43,034 bases of DNA from Bacteroidota bacterium (GTDB lineage Bacteria > Bacteroidota > Bacteroidia > CAILMK01 > JAAYUY01). Shown here piece after piece: positions 31,125 through 39,879 of this stretch; position 1 is the first letter of the stretch, and each line of letters opens with the position of its first letter. Position numbers and translations under genes: made by a program. The stretch lies in contig JABINZ010000114.1 of the NCBI GenBank assembly GCA_018698135.1, positions 1-43,034 of the forward strand. The letters are read 5' to 3'. Below the pieces are notes generated by a model. That model saw only the letters and a program-made list of their open reading frames with translations. It was not told the origin of the DNA and did not search any database.

Positions 31125-32264
31125 ATGAAAAAACTAGTAACACTATTATTTGTAACCTTATTATTATGGTCAAATTCATTTTCTCAAAGCAAACAGAGTA
31201 TTGCTATTTTAAGCATTGATACTAAAAACTTCGAATATGATCAGGAGTCAGTGGCTGACTTGGTAAGAATTGAAGTTGAGAAGCTGAATATTTACGAAGT
31301 GATGGACAAATATGATATGTCGGATTTCGTAAAAATTAACAATATTGAAATTTGTTATGGGAAGAAATGTTTAATTGAGATTGGTAAAAAAATGGAAGTT
31401 GACTTTATGTTAACAGGTAATCTCGAACAATTGGGAAACAAAATCATTTTCAGCTTAAGATTGATCGATGTAAAGAATGAAGCAGTCAAAACAGCGAATG
31501 TGATGGAATACCTTATTATGCCTGAACATATTCAGAAAATGATCGAAATCTCTGTAAAAAATGTATTTGGTAAAGAAAATGATCCAAATGTTGTTAACAT
31601 GCTGGTGAATTATGATGACCCCATGAATACACCTCAAACTCGCTTAAAACTTAATGGTCCACGTATGGGAGCTGCCTATATTACGGGTAAATTAGGTCAG
31701 AGACTACAAGATCCAATCAATAGTGGAGGATGGGATGCTTTTCCATTAATGACTCAATTTGGATATCAATTTGAAACACAATACATGAGTGCTGGTAATT
31801 TTCAGGGTTTATTTGAATATTTATTTATGATTAGTGGATTGGAGCAGCAAATGTTTAACCCAAGCTTTATTTTTATGAATGGATTCAGAAGTAATAGCAC
31901 AGGATGGGAAATTGGTTTTGGTCCTTCAATGGGATTCAGAAGGGAAGCACGTGGCTTTTATGATACTCAGGGCTTAATTGGAGAAACTGGGAAATGGCAT
32001 ATTGAAAGTGAGTGGGATTATAGAGATCCTGTTACTGGTAATTATATGCATTATACTGAATTTTATGAAAGAGAAACAAATATCGATAAAAGAGGGAGTG
32101 CAAAATTTTCTTCCGGTTTTGTTTTCTCAGTAGGAAAAACTTTCCGTTCAGGCTATTTAAACATACCTGTAAATCTTTATGCCTCTCCTAAAAAATCAGG
32201 AACTTATGTAGGAGCATCAATAGGATTTAATGTCAATAAAAATGGACAGAAAACAACGAAATAG
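31125..32264 (+). CDS. Secreted CsgG-like protein with barrel-like C-terminal half
   Basis: About 379 aa from ATG 31125 (GTG 31122 precedes it). Signal peptide ends near NSFSQ. Residues of roughly 25-145 read like the CsgG/TolB-N-type domain seen in Bacteroidota envelope proteins: SIAILSIDTKNFEYDQESVADLVRIEVEKLNIYEVMDKYDM, then CLIEIGKKMEVDFMLTGNLEQLGNKIIFSLRLIDVKN. The C-terminal half is rich in Gly and aromatic strands (GWEIGFGPSMGFRREARGFY, GTYVGASIGFNVN), which suggests an outer-membrane barrel-like region. Periplasmic/outer-membrane role inferred. It is divergent from the HTH regulator and followed by a terminator. Confidence 0.68.
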   Translation: MKKLVTLLFVTLLLWSNSFSQSKQSIAILSIDTKNFEYDQESVADLVRIEVEKLNIYEVMDKYDMSDFVKINNIEICYGKKCLIEIGKKMEVDFMLTGNLEQLGNKIIFSLRLIDVKNEAVKTANVMEYLIMPEHIQKMIEISVKNVFGKENDPNVVNMLVNYDDPMNTPQTRLKLNGPRMGAAYITGKLGQRLQDPINSGGWDAFPLMTQFGYQFETQYMSAGNFQGLFEYLFMISGLEQQMFNPSFIFMNGFRSNSTGWEIGFGPSMGFRREARGFYDTQGLIGETGKWHIESEWDYRDPVTGNYMHYTEFYERETNIDKRGSAKFSSGFVFSVGKTFRSGYLNIPVNLYASPKKSGTYVGASIGFNVNKNGQKTTK

Positions 32265-32287
32265 GATTGAAACATAAATACACTCAG

Positions 32288-32313
32288 AAAGCCGGCTTAT
32301 GTCGGCTTTTTTT
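32288..32313 (+). terminator. Rho-independent terminator
   Basis: Stem AAAGCCG / CGGCTTT with an 8-nt loop, running directly into seven T residues, 23 bp after the stop of the CsgG-like gene. Confidence 0.88.
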
Positions 32314-32444
32314 GTTGAATACATGAACAGAATTGTCAAGTATTTTTACAGATTAATTTCACAGTAGATTTTACAACAGACACATAAACAGCAAGTTAGT
32401 TTGTTGGCATTTCCGTTGTATTCATTAGTTTAAAAACAATAGAT

Positions 32445-32897
32445 ATGAAAACAGTTAGTAAATGTGTCCTCTTGTTCTTATTCTTGACTAGCTCAAGCTT
32501 GCTATCAGCTCAGCAAATGCAATCCGACTATATCTGGAACGAAAAGGTTTGCCTGTCGGATGAGAATTTTGAAAATGATATTAAACCGATAAATACATCC
32601 AATTGGTGGAAATGCATAAAAGACAAGCCAACAACAGCTATCAAAGAAAATCAGGAAGAGAAAAGCATTAAAGCATATCCTAATCCATCCAATGGAATGT
32701 TTAATGTAGAAGTTTCCAAGGGAGTTGAAAAACTTAGTATTTGTTCTGCTTCAGGAGCTATTGTATTTGAAATGGATTTAGATGGCTGGGAAAAAGTAAT
32801 TCCAGTAGATTTAAGTACCTACGATCCGGGCATTTATTTCATATTCATGAGTAGGAAAGAAATAAATGATCTTATCAGAATTTCAATTGCACGCTAA
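32445..32897 (+). CDS. Minimal T9SS cargo: signal peptide, short linker, type A sorting domain
   Basis: 150 aa. The signal peptide ends SSLLSAQ. Only about 50 residues then precede the sorting domain, with two cysteines (KVCLSD and WWKCIKD) that could form a disulfide. The type A domain is complete: IKAYPNPSNGMFNVEVS, LSICSASGAIVFEMDL, IPVDLSTYDPGIYFIFM, IRISIAR. The protein is therefore nearly all secretion tag, and its passenger is a short peptide. The passenger's function is unknown. Confidence 0.82.
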   Translation: MKTVSKCVLLFLFLTSSSLLSAQQMQSDYIWNEKVCLSDENFENDIKPINTSNWWKCIKDKPTTAIKENQEEKSIKAYPNPSNGMFNVEVSKGVEKLSICSASGAIVFEMDLDGWEKVIPVDLSTYDPGIYFIFMSRKEINDLIRISIAR

Positions 32898-32909
32898 CAA
32901 CTCAGCTTA

Positions 32910-34838
32910 TTAATCCTTATTTATTGGCAAGGTAAAATGAATTGTAGTGCCTTTATTGGTCTCGCTTTCAGCCCATATTTTTCCGCCATTTTTTTCCACG
33001 AATTCTTTGCAAAGAATGAGTCCAAAACCGGTTCCCTTTTCATTATTTGTTCCAAAAGAGATGGCCTTGTCCAGAGAAAATAATTTTATCAGGTTTTCTT
33101 CGTCCATCCCAACTCCATTATCGATTATGGTGAATTCCAGTTCTTGATCTTTGGCTACTGTTGAAATGCTAATTGTTCCATCAAAGCGAGTGAATTTGAT
33201 GGCGTTCGAAACAAGATTCCGAATAACAGTTGAAACAGAATGAGTGTCACAATAAGCTTGATGATCTGCATGAATATCGATTCTACAATTGATTCTTTTC
33301 TCCTTTATGGCTGTTTCAAATAAGCCAAGAGTTTCATCAGATAATGCTTTAATGGAAACAATTTCCTTATTTAATTTTAGACTGCCAACTTGCAACTGCG
33401 ACCACTTTAGTAAGTTGCTTAATAAGGTGTTTAAATTAAGTGTTCCTTTGGAAATATATTCAGCATATTGCCGAATATCATTATTAGGTGAATCTTTAAG
33501 TTCGTTAGACAATAGGTTTGAAAACCCAATGATAGATTGAAAAGGATTAATCATGTCATGGGCAATAATAGAAAGTATTTTATCTTTTGTATTATTTAAT
33601 TCAGCTAACTGGTTACTCTGTTTTTCAATTTCTTCGTTTTGCTTAATTAGTGTGGTGTTTGTTTTAGCCAGTTTTTGCCTTTGCCGGTATAAACTATATG
33701 GAATTGTTAATGCTACTAAAACGATGATAATAATTAAAAGCAGCAGTATTTGTTGCCTGAAAATTTTACTTTTTTGCAATTCATTTTCTATTTGTAGTTT
33801 TTCAGTTTGTTGTATTCGTTTTTCAGTATCATATTTAGTTTGAATTTCAGCAATCATTTCGCTTCGGTTTGCATTAAATATTTGCCACCTAACCCCTGTA
33901 TAATCTTCATGATATTTTAAAGCTGAATCATAAGCATGAGTGGCTTTAAAAGCTCTGTATATTTGTAGTAAAGCTGTTTCCTGATAAGTTAAAATCTTTG
34001 TTTTATAGGATATTTTCAAACTTTCTTGTGCATAATAAATACAACTATCGTATAAATATTTATCCAAATGCAAGGCAGCAATATTGATATAGGATCCGGG
34101 AACATAAATCCAATCTTTAGAAGAAATACCCAGATGCAATGATTTATGCAAATAATATAGAGCTGAATCAAATTTGTCGAGTTCTTTATACAAAGCGCCC
34201 ATGATGTTAAAAGTATTTGACAAAAATGCTGCTGAATTGAGAGCAGGTTTGTGTTTCAATGAAGAATCAGCATAATGAAGGGCCTTTTGATACTCTTTTT
34301 TCTCAAACAAAACGGCAGATATTCGATTATAAATATTTTTTATCTCAATGTCAATCTGATGTTTTTTCGAAATATCAAGTCCTTTGAAAAGATAGGTTAA
34401 TGCTTTATCATGTTCTGCTTGTGCTCTATAATTTTCCCCAATTGCATGAAAACAAATTGCTATATTTTCGAAATTGTTGCTTTCTTCATAATATTTCAGT
34501 GCTTTAAATAAATAAGAAATACTTTCTTTGTATTCACCTTGTAAAGACAGAATATTGCTATATAAACTTGCAGTTTGTGCAAAAATTTCTTCCTGCTCAA
34601 ATTGCTTAGCTAGCATAATACTCTCAGAAATATAGTTGAATGCCAGATTGATATCAGTATCCAAGTTTTTTGAATAAAGAGCATTTAAAACCAGTATGCG
34701 TTCTTGATCGGCCAGCTTATTGTTTTCAAGAAGAACACTGAGACTATCAATTTCATTGTTTGATGCCGATGAAATATTCGGCAGGAACAAGACAAAAATA
34801 AGTAGGCAGGTTAGTTTAGTGATTGATGGAGTATTCAA
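32910..34838 (-). CDS. TPR-containing membrane sensor histidine kinase (paralogue 1)
   Basis: 642 aa with a TTG start; no ATG lies between the upstream stop and the signal-like leader. Signal residues 1-26; periplasmic TPR repeats roughly 60-310 (EYKESISYLFKALKYYEES, EHDKALTYLFKGLDISKK, KFDSALYYLHKSL, YDSCIYYAQESLKIS). TM helix 364-384; coiled coil to about 418; HisKA with phospho-acceptor His427 (ILSIIAHDMINPFQSIIGFSNLL); ATPase boxes VIRNLVSNAIKFT (N), DNGVGMDEENL (G1) and GTGFGLILCKEFVEKNGGKIWAES (G2). No receiver domain is attached and no response regulator is nearby. Probably senses a protein or peptide signal through the TPRs. Close paralogue of 36464-38380. Confidence 0.92.
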   Translation of the reverse strand: MNTPSITKLTCLLIFVLFLPNISSASNNEIDSLSVLLENNKLADQERILVLNALYSKNLDTDINLAFNYISESIMLAKQFEQEEIFAQTASLYSNILSLQGEYKESISYLFKALKYYEESNNFENIAICFHAIGENYRAQAEHDKALTYLFKGLDISKKHQIDIEIKNIYNRISAVLFEKKEYQKALHYADSSLKHKPALNSAAFLSNTFNIMGALYKELDKFDSALYYLHKSLHLGISSKDWIYVPGSYINIAALHLDKYLYDSCIYYAQESLKISYKTKILTYQETALLQIYRAFKATHAYDSALKYHEDYTGVRWQIFNANRSEMIAEIQTKYDTEKRIQQTEKLQIENELQKSKIFRQQILLLLIIIIVLVALTIPYSLYRQRQKLAKTNTTLIKQNEEIEKQSNQLAELNNTKDKILSIIAHDMINPFQSIIGFSNLLSNELKDSPNNDIRQYAEYISKGTLNLNTLLSNLLKWSQLQVGSLKLNKEIVSIKALSDETLGLFETAIKEKRINCRIDIHADHQAYCDTHSVSTVIRNLVSNAIKFTRFDGTISISTVAKDQELEFTIIDNGVGMDEENLIKLFSLDKAISFGTNNEKGTGFGLILCKEFVEKNGGKIWAESETNKGTTIHFTLPINKD

Positions 34839-34899
34839 TGAAATCGTGTTTTTGGTTGAGATGCTAAATTACTAAAATCCAATACTAATAAAACGGTTC

Positions 34900-35556
34900 T
34901 TAATAGCTTTTCAGCCTTTTGTCAATCTCTTTTAGGATGGTATCAAATTCAATTATAAGAACATCGATCTGGCTTCTGAAAAAATGCCCGGGATGAGCAT
35001 GCCAGGTTTCGATGGAATTATTAGCATCTTCGGAGCTAATATATACATCCGTAATTTCCAATGATACGTTGTTGTTATTAGCCTGAAAAATCAATGAATA
35101 CTGTACCTTGCTTTTCTCCTCACCAAAAAAAGTTTCATAATGTGATGGCATATTAACATGTGCAACTATACGATTTTCTTCAGGCTTTTTACTCTTATAC
35201 GTTTTTTTAAGTTCAGCATGAGGATCGGACATATATTTTGTAAAGCGCTCATAAATATCATCTTGGCTTAATCCATTTAGTTTGAAATTATGTGTGAATA
35301 CAATTCTTTCATCCCGATACACAACATCATGCTTTTCAGCAACTTCATATTCCCTGTTTGAATAAGTGTGTCTCTTAATCTTTGATTCTGCAATGCTCTT
35401 TTCCTTTTCTTTTCCGGCTTTAATGTAATAAACAGTGCCCTCCTTTACTGTATTGATTTTACAAATAATAGGCTTTCCTTTATGTTTGTATATAGTGTCC
35501 TGAGCAATTGTTAAGACAGGTAAAATAACCAGCATAAGTATAATTAATTTTTTCAT
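34900..35556 (-). CDS. Secreted protein, 218 aa, possible DUF4468-like
   Basis: ATG at 35556; signal peptide MKKLIILMLVILPVLTIAQ. The start of the mature part, DTIYKHKGKPIICKINTVKEGTVYYIKAG, resembles short beta modules common in Bacteroidota periplasmic proteins. The second half (ERIVFTHNFKLNGLSQDDIYERFTKYM to SLEITDVYISSED) is reminiscent of DUF4468, but weakly. There are no enzymatic motifs. It lies between the two paralogous kinases, 61 bp upstream of the first. Confidence 0.62.
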   Translation of the reverse strand: MKKLIILMLVILPVLTIAQDTIYKHKGKPIICKINTVKEGTVYYIKAGKEKEKSIAESKIKRHTYSNREYEVAEKHDVVYRDERIVFTHNFKLNGLSQDDIYERFTKYMSDPHAELKKTYKSKKPEENRIVAHVNMPSHYETFFGEEKSKVQYSLIFQANNNNVSLEITDVYISSEDANNSIETWHAHPGHFFRSQIDVLIIEFDTILKEIDKRLKSY

Positions 35557-35734
35557 GACATTGTGTTTTGTAAGTGAAAAATTTATTACACAATAAAATT
35601 ACGGATATTATTATTAATCCTAATAGAATTGAATTGCGTTTAGTTTAAAATACGTGCTTGGTGCTCACTATTATTTTTAATAATGAATTAGTGATTATAG
35701 CTTAAATTCGTATTAAAACAAAATACATTGAATT

Positions 35735-36352
35735 ATGAAAAATACTTTATCTCTATCATTTCTTATCATCATCTTTACAATTTCAATGTCATCATATAAA
35801 GTCAAAGCCCAAGCCTTGCATAAAGGAGATTTTGTGGTAGATGTTTTTTATGGTGGGCCCAATCTTTGGTCAGGTATCCTGACATCTTTTTATACAAATT
35901 TTAATACGATTGACATCGGATTGCATGTAATTGGGCCAATAGGTGCAAGGGGTGAATATATGCTAACTGACCAAATAGGTTTAGGTCTTGATCTTATCTA
36001 TGCATCAAATTCAATAGCATGGAGTGAAGAAGATTTTTTCACCCCAGGTGGTTATTTAAATTATAAACTATCGGTAACACGAATGAGAATTACACCTCGA
36101 TTGAATTATCATTTTTCAACTTATGATGATTTTGATTTTTATGCTGTTGCAGGTGCTGGCTATAAACATACACAATATGTTTTTGACATAGATGATCCGT
36201 ATTATAATGGGCAAAATGCAACGGCTATACTACCTGTTTCTATTCGATTGGCAATTGGTGCCAGGTATTTTATTACTGAAAAAGCAGGCATAGCTGCTGA
36301 AATAGGAATTGGATCGGCATTAGCAACTTTTGGAGCTACCTTTAAGTTCTAA
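35735..36352 (+). CDS. Outer-membrane beta-barrel protein, 205 aa
   Basis: Signal peptide ends SSYKVKAQ. The mature chain is made of Gly/aromatic alternating strands (IGARGEYMLTDQIGLGLDLIYAS, MRITPRLNYHFST, DFYAVAGAGYKHTQYVF, IRLAIGARYFITEKAGIAAEIGIGSALATFGATFKF), and it ends in Phe, the usual signal for assembly by the BAM complex. About eight strands fit. It lies between the two paralogous kinases and is divergent from the secreted 218-aa protein. Function unknown. Confidence 0.8.
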   Translation: MKNTLSLSFLIIIFTISMSSYKVKAQALHKGDFVVDVFYGGPNLWSGILTSFYTNFNTIDIGLHVIGPIGARGEYMLTDQIGLGLDLIYASNSIAWSEEDFFTPGGYLNYKLSVTRMRITPRLNYHFSTYDDFDFYAVAGAGYKHTQYVFDIDDPYYNGQNATAILPVSIRLAIGARYFITEKAGIAAEIGIGSALATFGATFKF

Positions 36353-36463
36353 CAAAATTTGCTGTCAAATTCTTTGTCTTGATTTGGCCAATATGAGCGC
36401 TATATTTGTCTCGTAGAACTTTTGGATACAACTGCTAGAGAAATTTCACTGTTCAGTTTTTAT

Positions 36464-38380
36464 CTAGCTTGAATAAGCTGGTAAATAAATCCTAAAAGTT
36501 GAGCCTTTTCCAAGTTCACTTTCTGCTACTATTCGACCGCCATTCAATTCCACTAATTCTTTACATAATATAAGGCCAAATCCACTGCCTTTCTCATTAT
36601 TGGTTCCGGCCGAAATAGTTTTATCCATGCTGAATAATGCATCCAGGTTGGCTTTATCCATACCAACACCATTATCAGTCACTACAATTTCTAATTCTTG
36701 ATTAGTTTGCTGAGTTCTAATCTGAATAATCCCTTGCATTGGCGTGAATTTAATGGCATTTGAAATCAGATTTCTAATGACTGCTGAGATCGAGTTCAGA
36801 TCGCAAAAAGCAAAATGATCGTCCTTGATATTACTGGAGAAATCAATATTCTTTTCTTTAATAGCTGTTTGAAATAGATTTCTAATTTCCTCTGATAAAT
36901 GACTCAATGATACTTTTTCGTTTCTCACTTTAAGGCTACCAACTTGCACCTGAGACCAGTTAAGCAAATTGCTTAATAGGACATCTAATTTTTGAGTTCC
37001 ATCAGAAATAAAACTAGCAAATTCTTGAATATTTGTATAGTTGGATTCTTTGATATCATCTGATAGAAGCCGTGAGAATCCAATAATCGATTGAAAGGGA
37101 TTCTTCATATCATGGGCAATGATTGAAAGAATTTTATCCTTTGTTTTATTTACTTCCGATAACTGTTTGCTTTTCTGTTCAATTTCTTGATTTTGAGTAG
37201 TTAGCAACTCATTTGCTTTTCTTAGCCGGATTCTGCTTTTATTGATTAATATTGGAATTACCATCACAATGAAAATGATCAAAATGATTAGAGCAATAAG
37301 GAATCGTTGCTTGACAATTTTTTGTTGTTGTAAAGTGTTTTTAACAAGAAGTTTGGCGTTTTCCTGCTCTTTTTTGTCAAGCTCATACTTTGATTTCATT
37401 TCAGCAAGATCTTTTGTGTTCTCCTCCTTATGAATTTGCCACCTGATACCAGTATAATGCGTGTGATTTACATATGCAGAATCAAATTTTTTCAAGGCTG
37501 CATATGACTCAAAAATATGTAAGTAGGCAATTTCCTGATAAGCTAATAGGCCAATTTTTTTTGATAGTTTTAAACTTTTGTGAGCATAGTATATGGCACT
37601 ATCATAATCTTGACTTTCCTGAAAAATCATTGACATATTATTATAGACCATAGGAAGATCCATGTAGTCGTTTATTTTAAGCCCTATTTTAAGTGATTTT
37701 CGCAGATAAGTTATAGCAGAATCATATTCTCCTAATTGTTTGTAACAGGCGCCTTTCAAATTATAAATATTCGAAATAAACTTATCCGAATTATTTTTTG
37801 GCAACATATTCAAAGAGGAATCAGCATAAGCTATAGCTTTTTTATGATTTTCCAGTTCGTAGTAAACAGCGCTAAATCTATGCAAAATCGTTTTTACTTC
37901 CGATAAATACTGAATCTTGCGGGCCAAGTAATATCCTTCTTGTAAATATTTAATTGAATTTTCATAATCCGCTATTGCCCGATAAGCTTCTCCAATTGAA
38001 TGATAGCATCTCACAACAATTTTATCATGACTGGTTTTCTTCAATAAGGTCAGGGTTTTAAAAAAAATAGGCAAGGATGCATGAATATCTCCTTTCACAA
38101 GCAAAGTGTTTGCATAGGACAAAGAAACAAAAGCGATTAAAGTATCATCGTTGAGTTCTTCTGCTATTTTCATGCTTTCTAAAGCCAATTCAATCGATTT
38201 CTCGATATCAGTTGACCAATAGCGGGTGCTTAGTCGTTTAAGAGTCTTTGCTTCATCTTTTCTACTCAGTGATTTATCAGTAAGAACTTTACTTAAACTG
38301 TCGATCTCTCGGTTTGTATTTTGAGAAAAAGAGAATATACTTGAAGTCATCAAGATGATAACTGAAAAAATTATTCGCAT
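36464..38380 (-). CDS. TPR-containing membrane sensor histidine kinase (paralogue 2)
   Basis: 638 aa from ATG 38380 (GTG 38401 is possible). The leader MRIIFSVIILMTSSIFSFSQ fits a signal peptide better from the ATG. Same architecture as the kinase at 32910-34838: TPR array (EYDSAITYLRKSLKIGLK, DYDSAIYYAHKSLKLSKK), TM helix of about 22 residues near 360-382, coiled coil, HisKA His423 (ILSIIAHDMKNPFQSIIGFSRLL), N box VIRNLISNAIKFT, G1 DNGVGMDKANL and G2 GSGFGLILCKELVELNGGRIVAES. The two share long stretches around HisKA and HATPase but differ more in the TPR region, so they probably sense different partners. Confidence 0.92.
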   Translation of the reverse strand: MRIIFSVIILMTSSIFSFSQNTNREIDSLSKVLTDKSLSRKDEAKTLKRLSTRYWSTDIEKSIELALESMKIAEELNDDTLIAFVSLSYANTLLVKGDIHASLPIFFKTLTLLKKTSHDKIVVRCYHSIGEAYRAIADYENSIKYLQEGYYLARKIQYLSEVKTILHRFSAVYYELENHKKAIAYADSSLNMLPKNNSDKFISNIYNLKGACYKQLGEYDSAITYLRKSLKIGLKINDYMDLPMVYNNMSMIFQESQDYDSAIYYAHKSLKLSKKIGLLAYQEIAYLHIFESYAALKKFDSAYVNHTHYTGIRWQIHKEENTKDLAEMKSKYELDKKEQENAKLLVKNTLQQQKIVKQRFLIALIILIIFIVMVIPILINKSRIRLRKANELLTTQNQEIEQKSKQLSEVNKTKDKILSIIAHDMKNPFQSIIGFSRLLSDDIKESNYTNIQEFASFISDGTQKLDVLLSNLLNWSQVQVGSLKVRNEKVSLSHLSEEIRNLFQTAIKEKNIDFSSNIKDDHFAFCDLNSISAVIRNLISNAIKFTPMQGIIQIRTQQTNQELEIVVTDNGVGMDKANLDALFSMDKTISAGTNNEKGSGFGLILCKELVELNGGRIVAESELGKGSTFRIYLPAYSS

Positions 38381-38426
38381 GCTCCGATTTGGAATTGACA
38401 CTATTGGGGTGTTTATTATTAGTTAA

Positions 38427-38434
38427 CAAAGTTA
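38427..38434 (-). promoter_or_regulatory. -7 element TAACTTTG upstream of kinase paralogue 2
   Basis: Exact TAnnTTTG on the minus strand, 46 bp before ATG 38380. The nearest TTG is too far for a standard -33 box. Confidence 0.38.
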
Positions 38435-38939
38435 GTCATTGTTTTAAAATTTAGCTGATGACAAGATCATGTTACATATCATGAATTAATGACCAATATT
38501 GAAGTGAGATATAGGATGGATACTGATTCTGTTCTCTGGTTACTGGTTAAAACCCTGCAATTCATTGCAGCTAATTGGTTTCTATAAATATCTATGATAG
38601 AAATCATAAATTCCAATCATCAAATCACAAATAATAACAAAATTTATTAGCTCAAATTGAATATCCGCTATTGTACCTATGATGTAAAAATTGCCACAGA
38701 TTTACAGATTTGTTTGTAGGAGGCAAGTGAAAATTCTACGAATTCTGTGACCTAAATTTAAATGGTATTACAGTAAATATGTTTGTGGGATAATAAAGGA
38801 TATACGCAAACCAAACTTCAAAATCTCCCTAGATTTCAACACTGTTTGGTTATTTTTGATATTTTTTGATTGTTTTTTGGTGTTTTGCAAATGAATTTCA
38901 TTCATAATCCGAACCTATAAATTTTCAATCCATAGTGGT
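38435..38939. other. 505-bp gene-free stretch with a small palindrome
   Basis: Stops occur in all frames and no gene is visible. A 16-bp inverted pair, CTGCAAT (38555-38561) and ATTGCAG (38564-38570), sits near the left end. The right end is T-rich with tandem TTTTTTGAT/TTTTTTGGT-like units (about 38850-38890). No RNA gene was recognised. Confidence 0.4.
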
Positions 38940-39743
38940 TTATTTTGTCTGAAGAACAAGTGTTTTAATTGAATCTTCAAATGATTTGTCAAATAAGGGA
39001 ATTGCCAGTTTGGGATTGGCCATATCAACAATTAAATGTTTGTTATTTTCTTTAGATGTGATTAAACCTGATTTATCATCATCTTCCCTAATATTAACTA
39101 ATAAAATATAGCTATTGTCCATCCTACTATAGGATTCAAGTCTGGATTGACTGGCAGTTAATTGAATGATATTTTGCCCATCTACATCACACATAAAAAG
39201 CACTTTTGGACAATATTTATAATATCTGTCTCTCAGGTCAAAACGTCTTTTTTTTGCTTCCTCTTTACTAATACCCATTATTTCTTCAATTTGTGCATTG
39301 GTTTTCCATTCTACTAATTCAAATAAAATGATTTCCCCTTTTCTTGTCATTTCATGTTCTCGGTCATGACTAAATAAATCTTCGAAATCAATGAGTCTGA
39401 AATTACTAATTAAGTCGATACTATCCTTTAGCAGTAAATGTTTCTTTTTTGTTTTTGGATTATAGAAAACGTAGTTTGCGTAATCATACCGATCCATCCC
39501 TTTTTCAAAATACTTTTCTTCAAGTATCATGGGTATAATCCAATAATCTGATGTTTTACTTTGTGTAACATGTCCAAATCGCAAATTGAAATTTTCAATC
39601 AGAATTTTGTCTTTCAGAGTGATTGTTGAATCCGTATTTTCTTCGACCTTTTGTTTTAGGGTTTCCAGGTTTTTATCTGTTGAAACTTGACATGAGAATA
39701 AAAGAAATAAGGAAGAAAATATGAAATAGTAAATATTTTTCAT
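38940..39743 (-). CDS. Putative lipoprotein, 267 aa
   Basis: Start ATG 39743 (GTG 39749 adds two residues). Leader MKNIYYFIFSSLFLLFSC with a lipobox Cys18. The mature part is beta-rich with paired strands (YDYANYVFYNPKTKKKHLLLKD, VLFMCDVDGQNIIQLTASQSRLESY, SYILLVNIREDDDK). The phrase CDVDGQNIIQLT is typical of TolB/WD40-like propeller blades, so a partial propeller is possible. Divergent from the PpiD-like gene. Function unknown. Confidence 0.62.
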   Translation of the reverse strand: MKNIYYFIFSSLFLLFSCQVSTDKNLETLKQKVEENTDSTITLKDKILIENFNLRFGHVTQSKTSDYWIIPMILEEKYFEKGMDRYDYANYVFYNPKTKKKHLLLKDSIDLISNFRLIDFEDLFSHDREHEMTRKGEIILFELVEWKTNAQIEEIMGISKEEAKKRRFDLRDRYYKYCPKVLFMCDVDGQNIIQLTASQSRLESYSRMDNSYILLVNIREDDDKSGLITSKENNKHLIVDMANPKLAIPLFDKSFEDSIKTLVLQTK

Positions 39744-39801
39744 GGTCACGATATTTGATATAAAAACGTAAGAATAAATAAAAAAGTATATTCGTATTAT
39801 A

Positions 39802-39820
39802 ATGTATTTAGAAAATACAT
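39802..39820. promoter_or_regulatory. Palindrome ATGTATTT-AGA-AAATACAT in divergent promoter region
   Basis: Perfect 8-bp arms with a 3-nt centre, between the divergent lipoprotein (start 39743) and PpiD-N-like (start 39880) genes. Possible shared operator; AT-rich, so uncertain. Confidence 0.32.
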
Positions 39821-39879
39821 ATTTCTTAAATTTAAGGATAATTGTGTATGCTCCAAATTAATCTAAAGATAATAATAGG

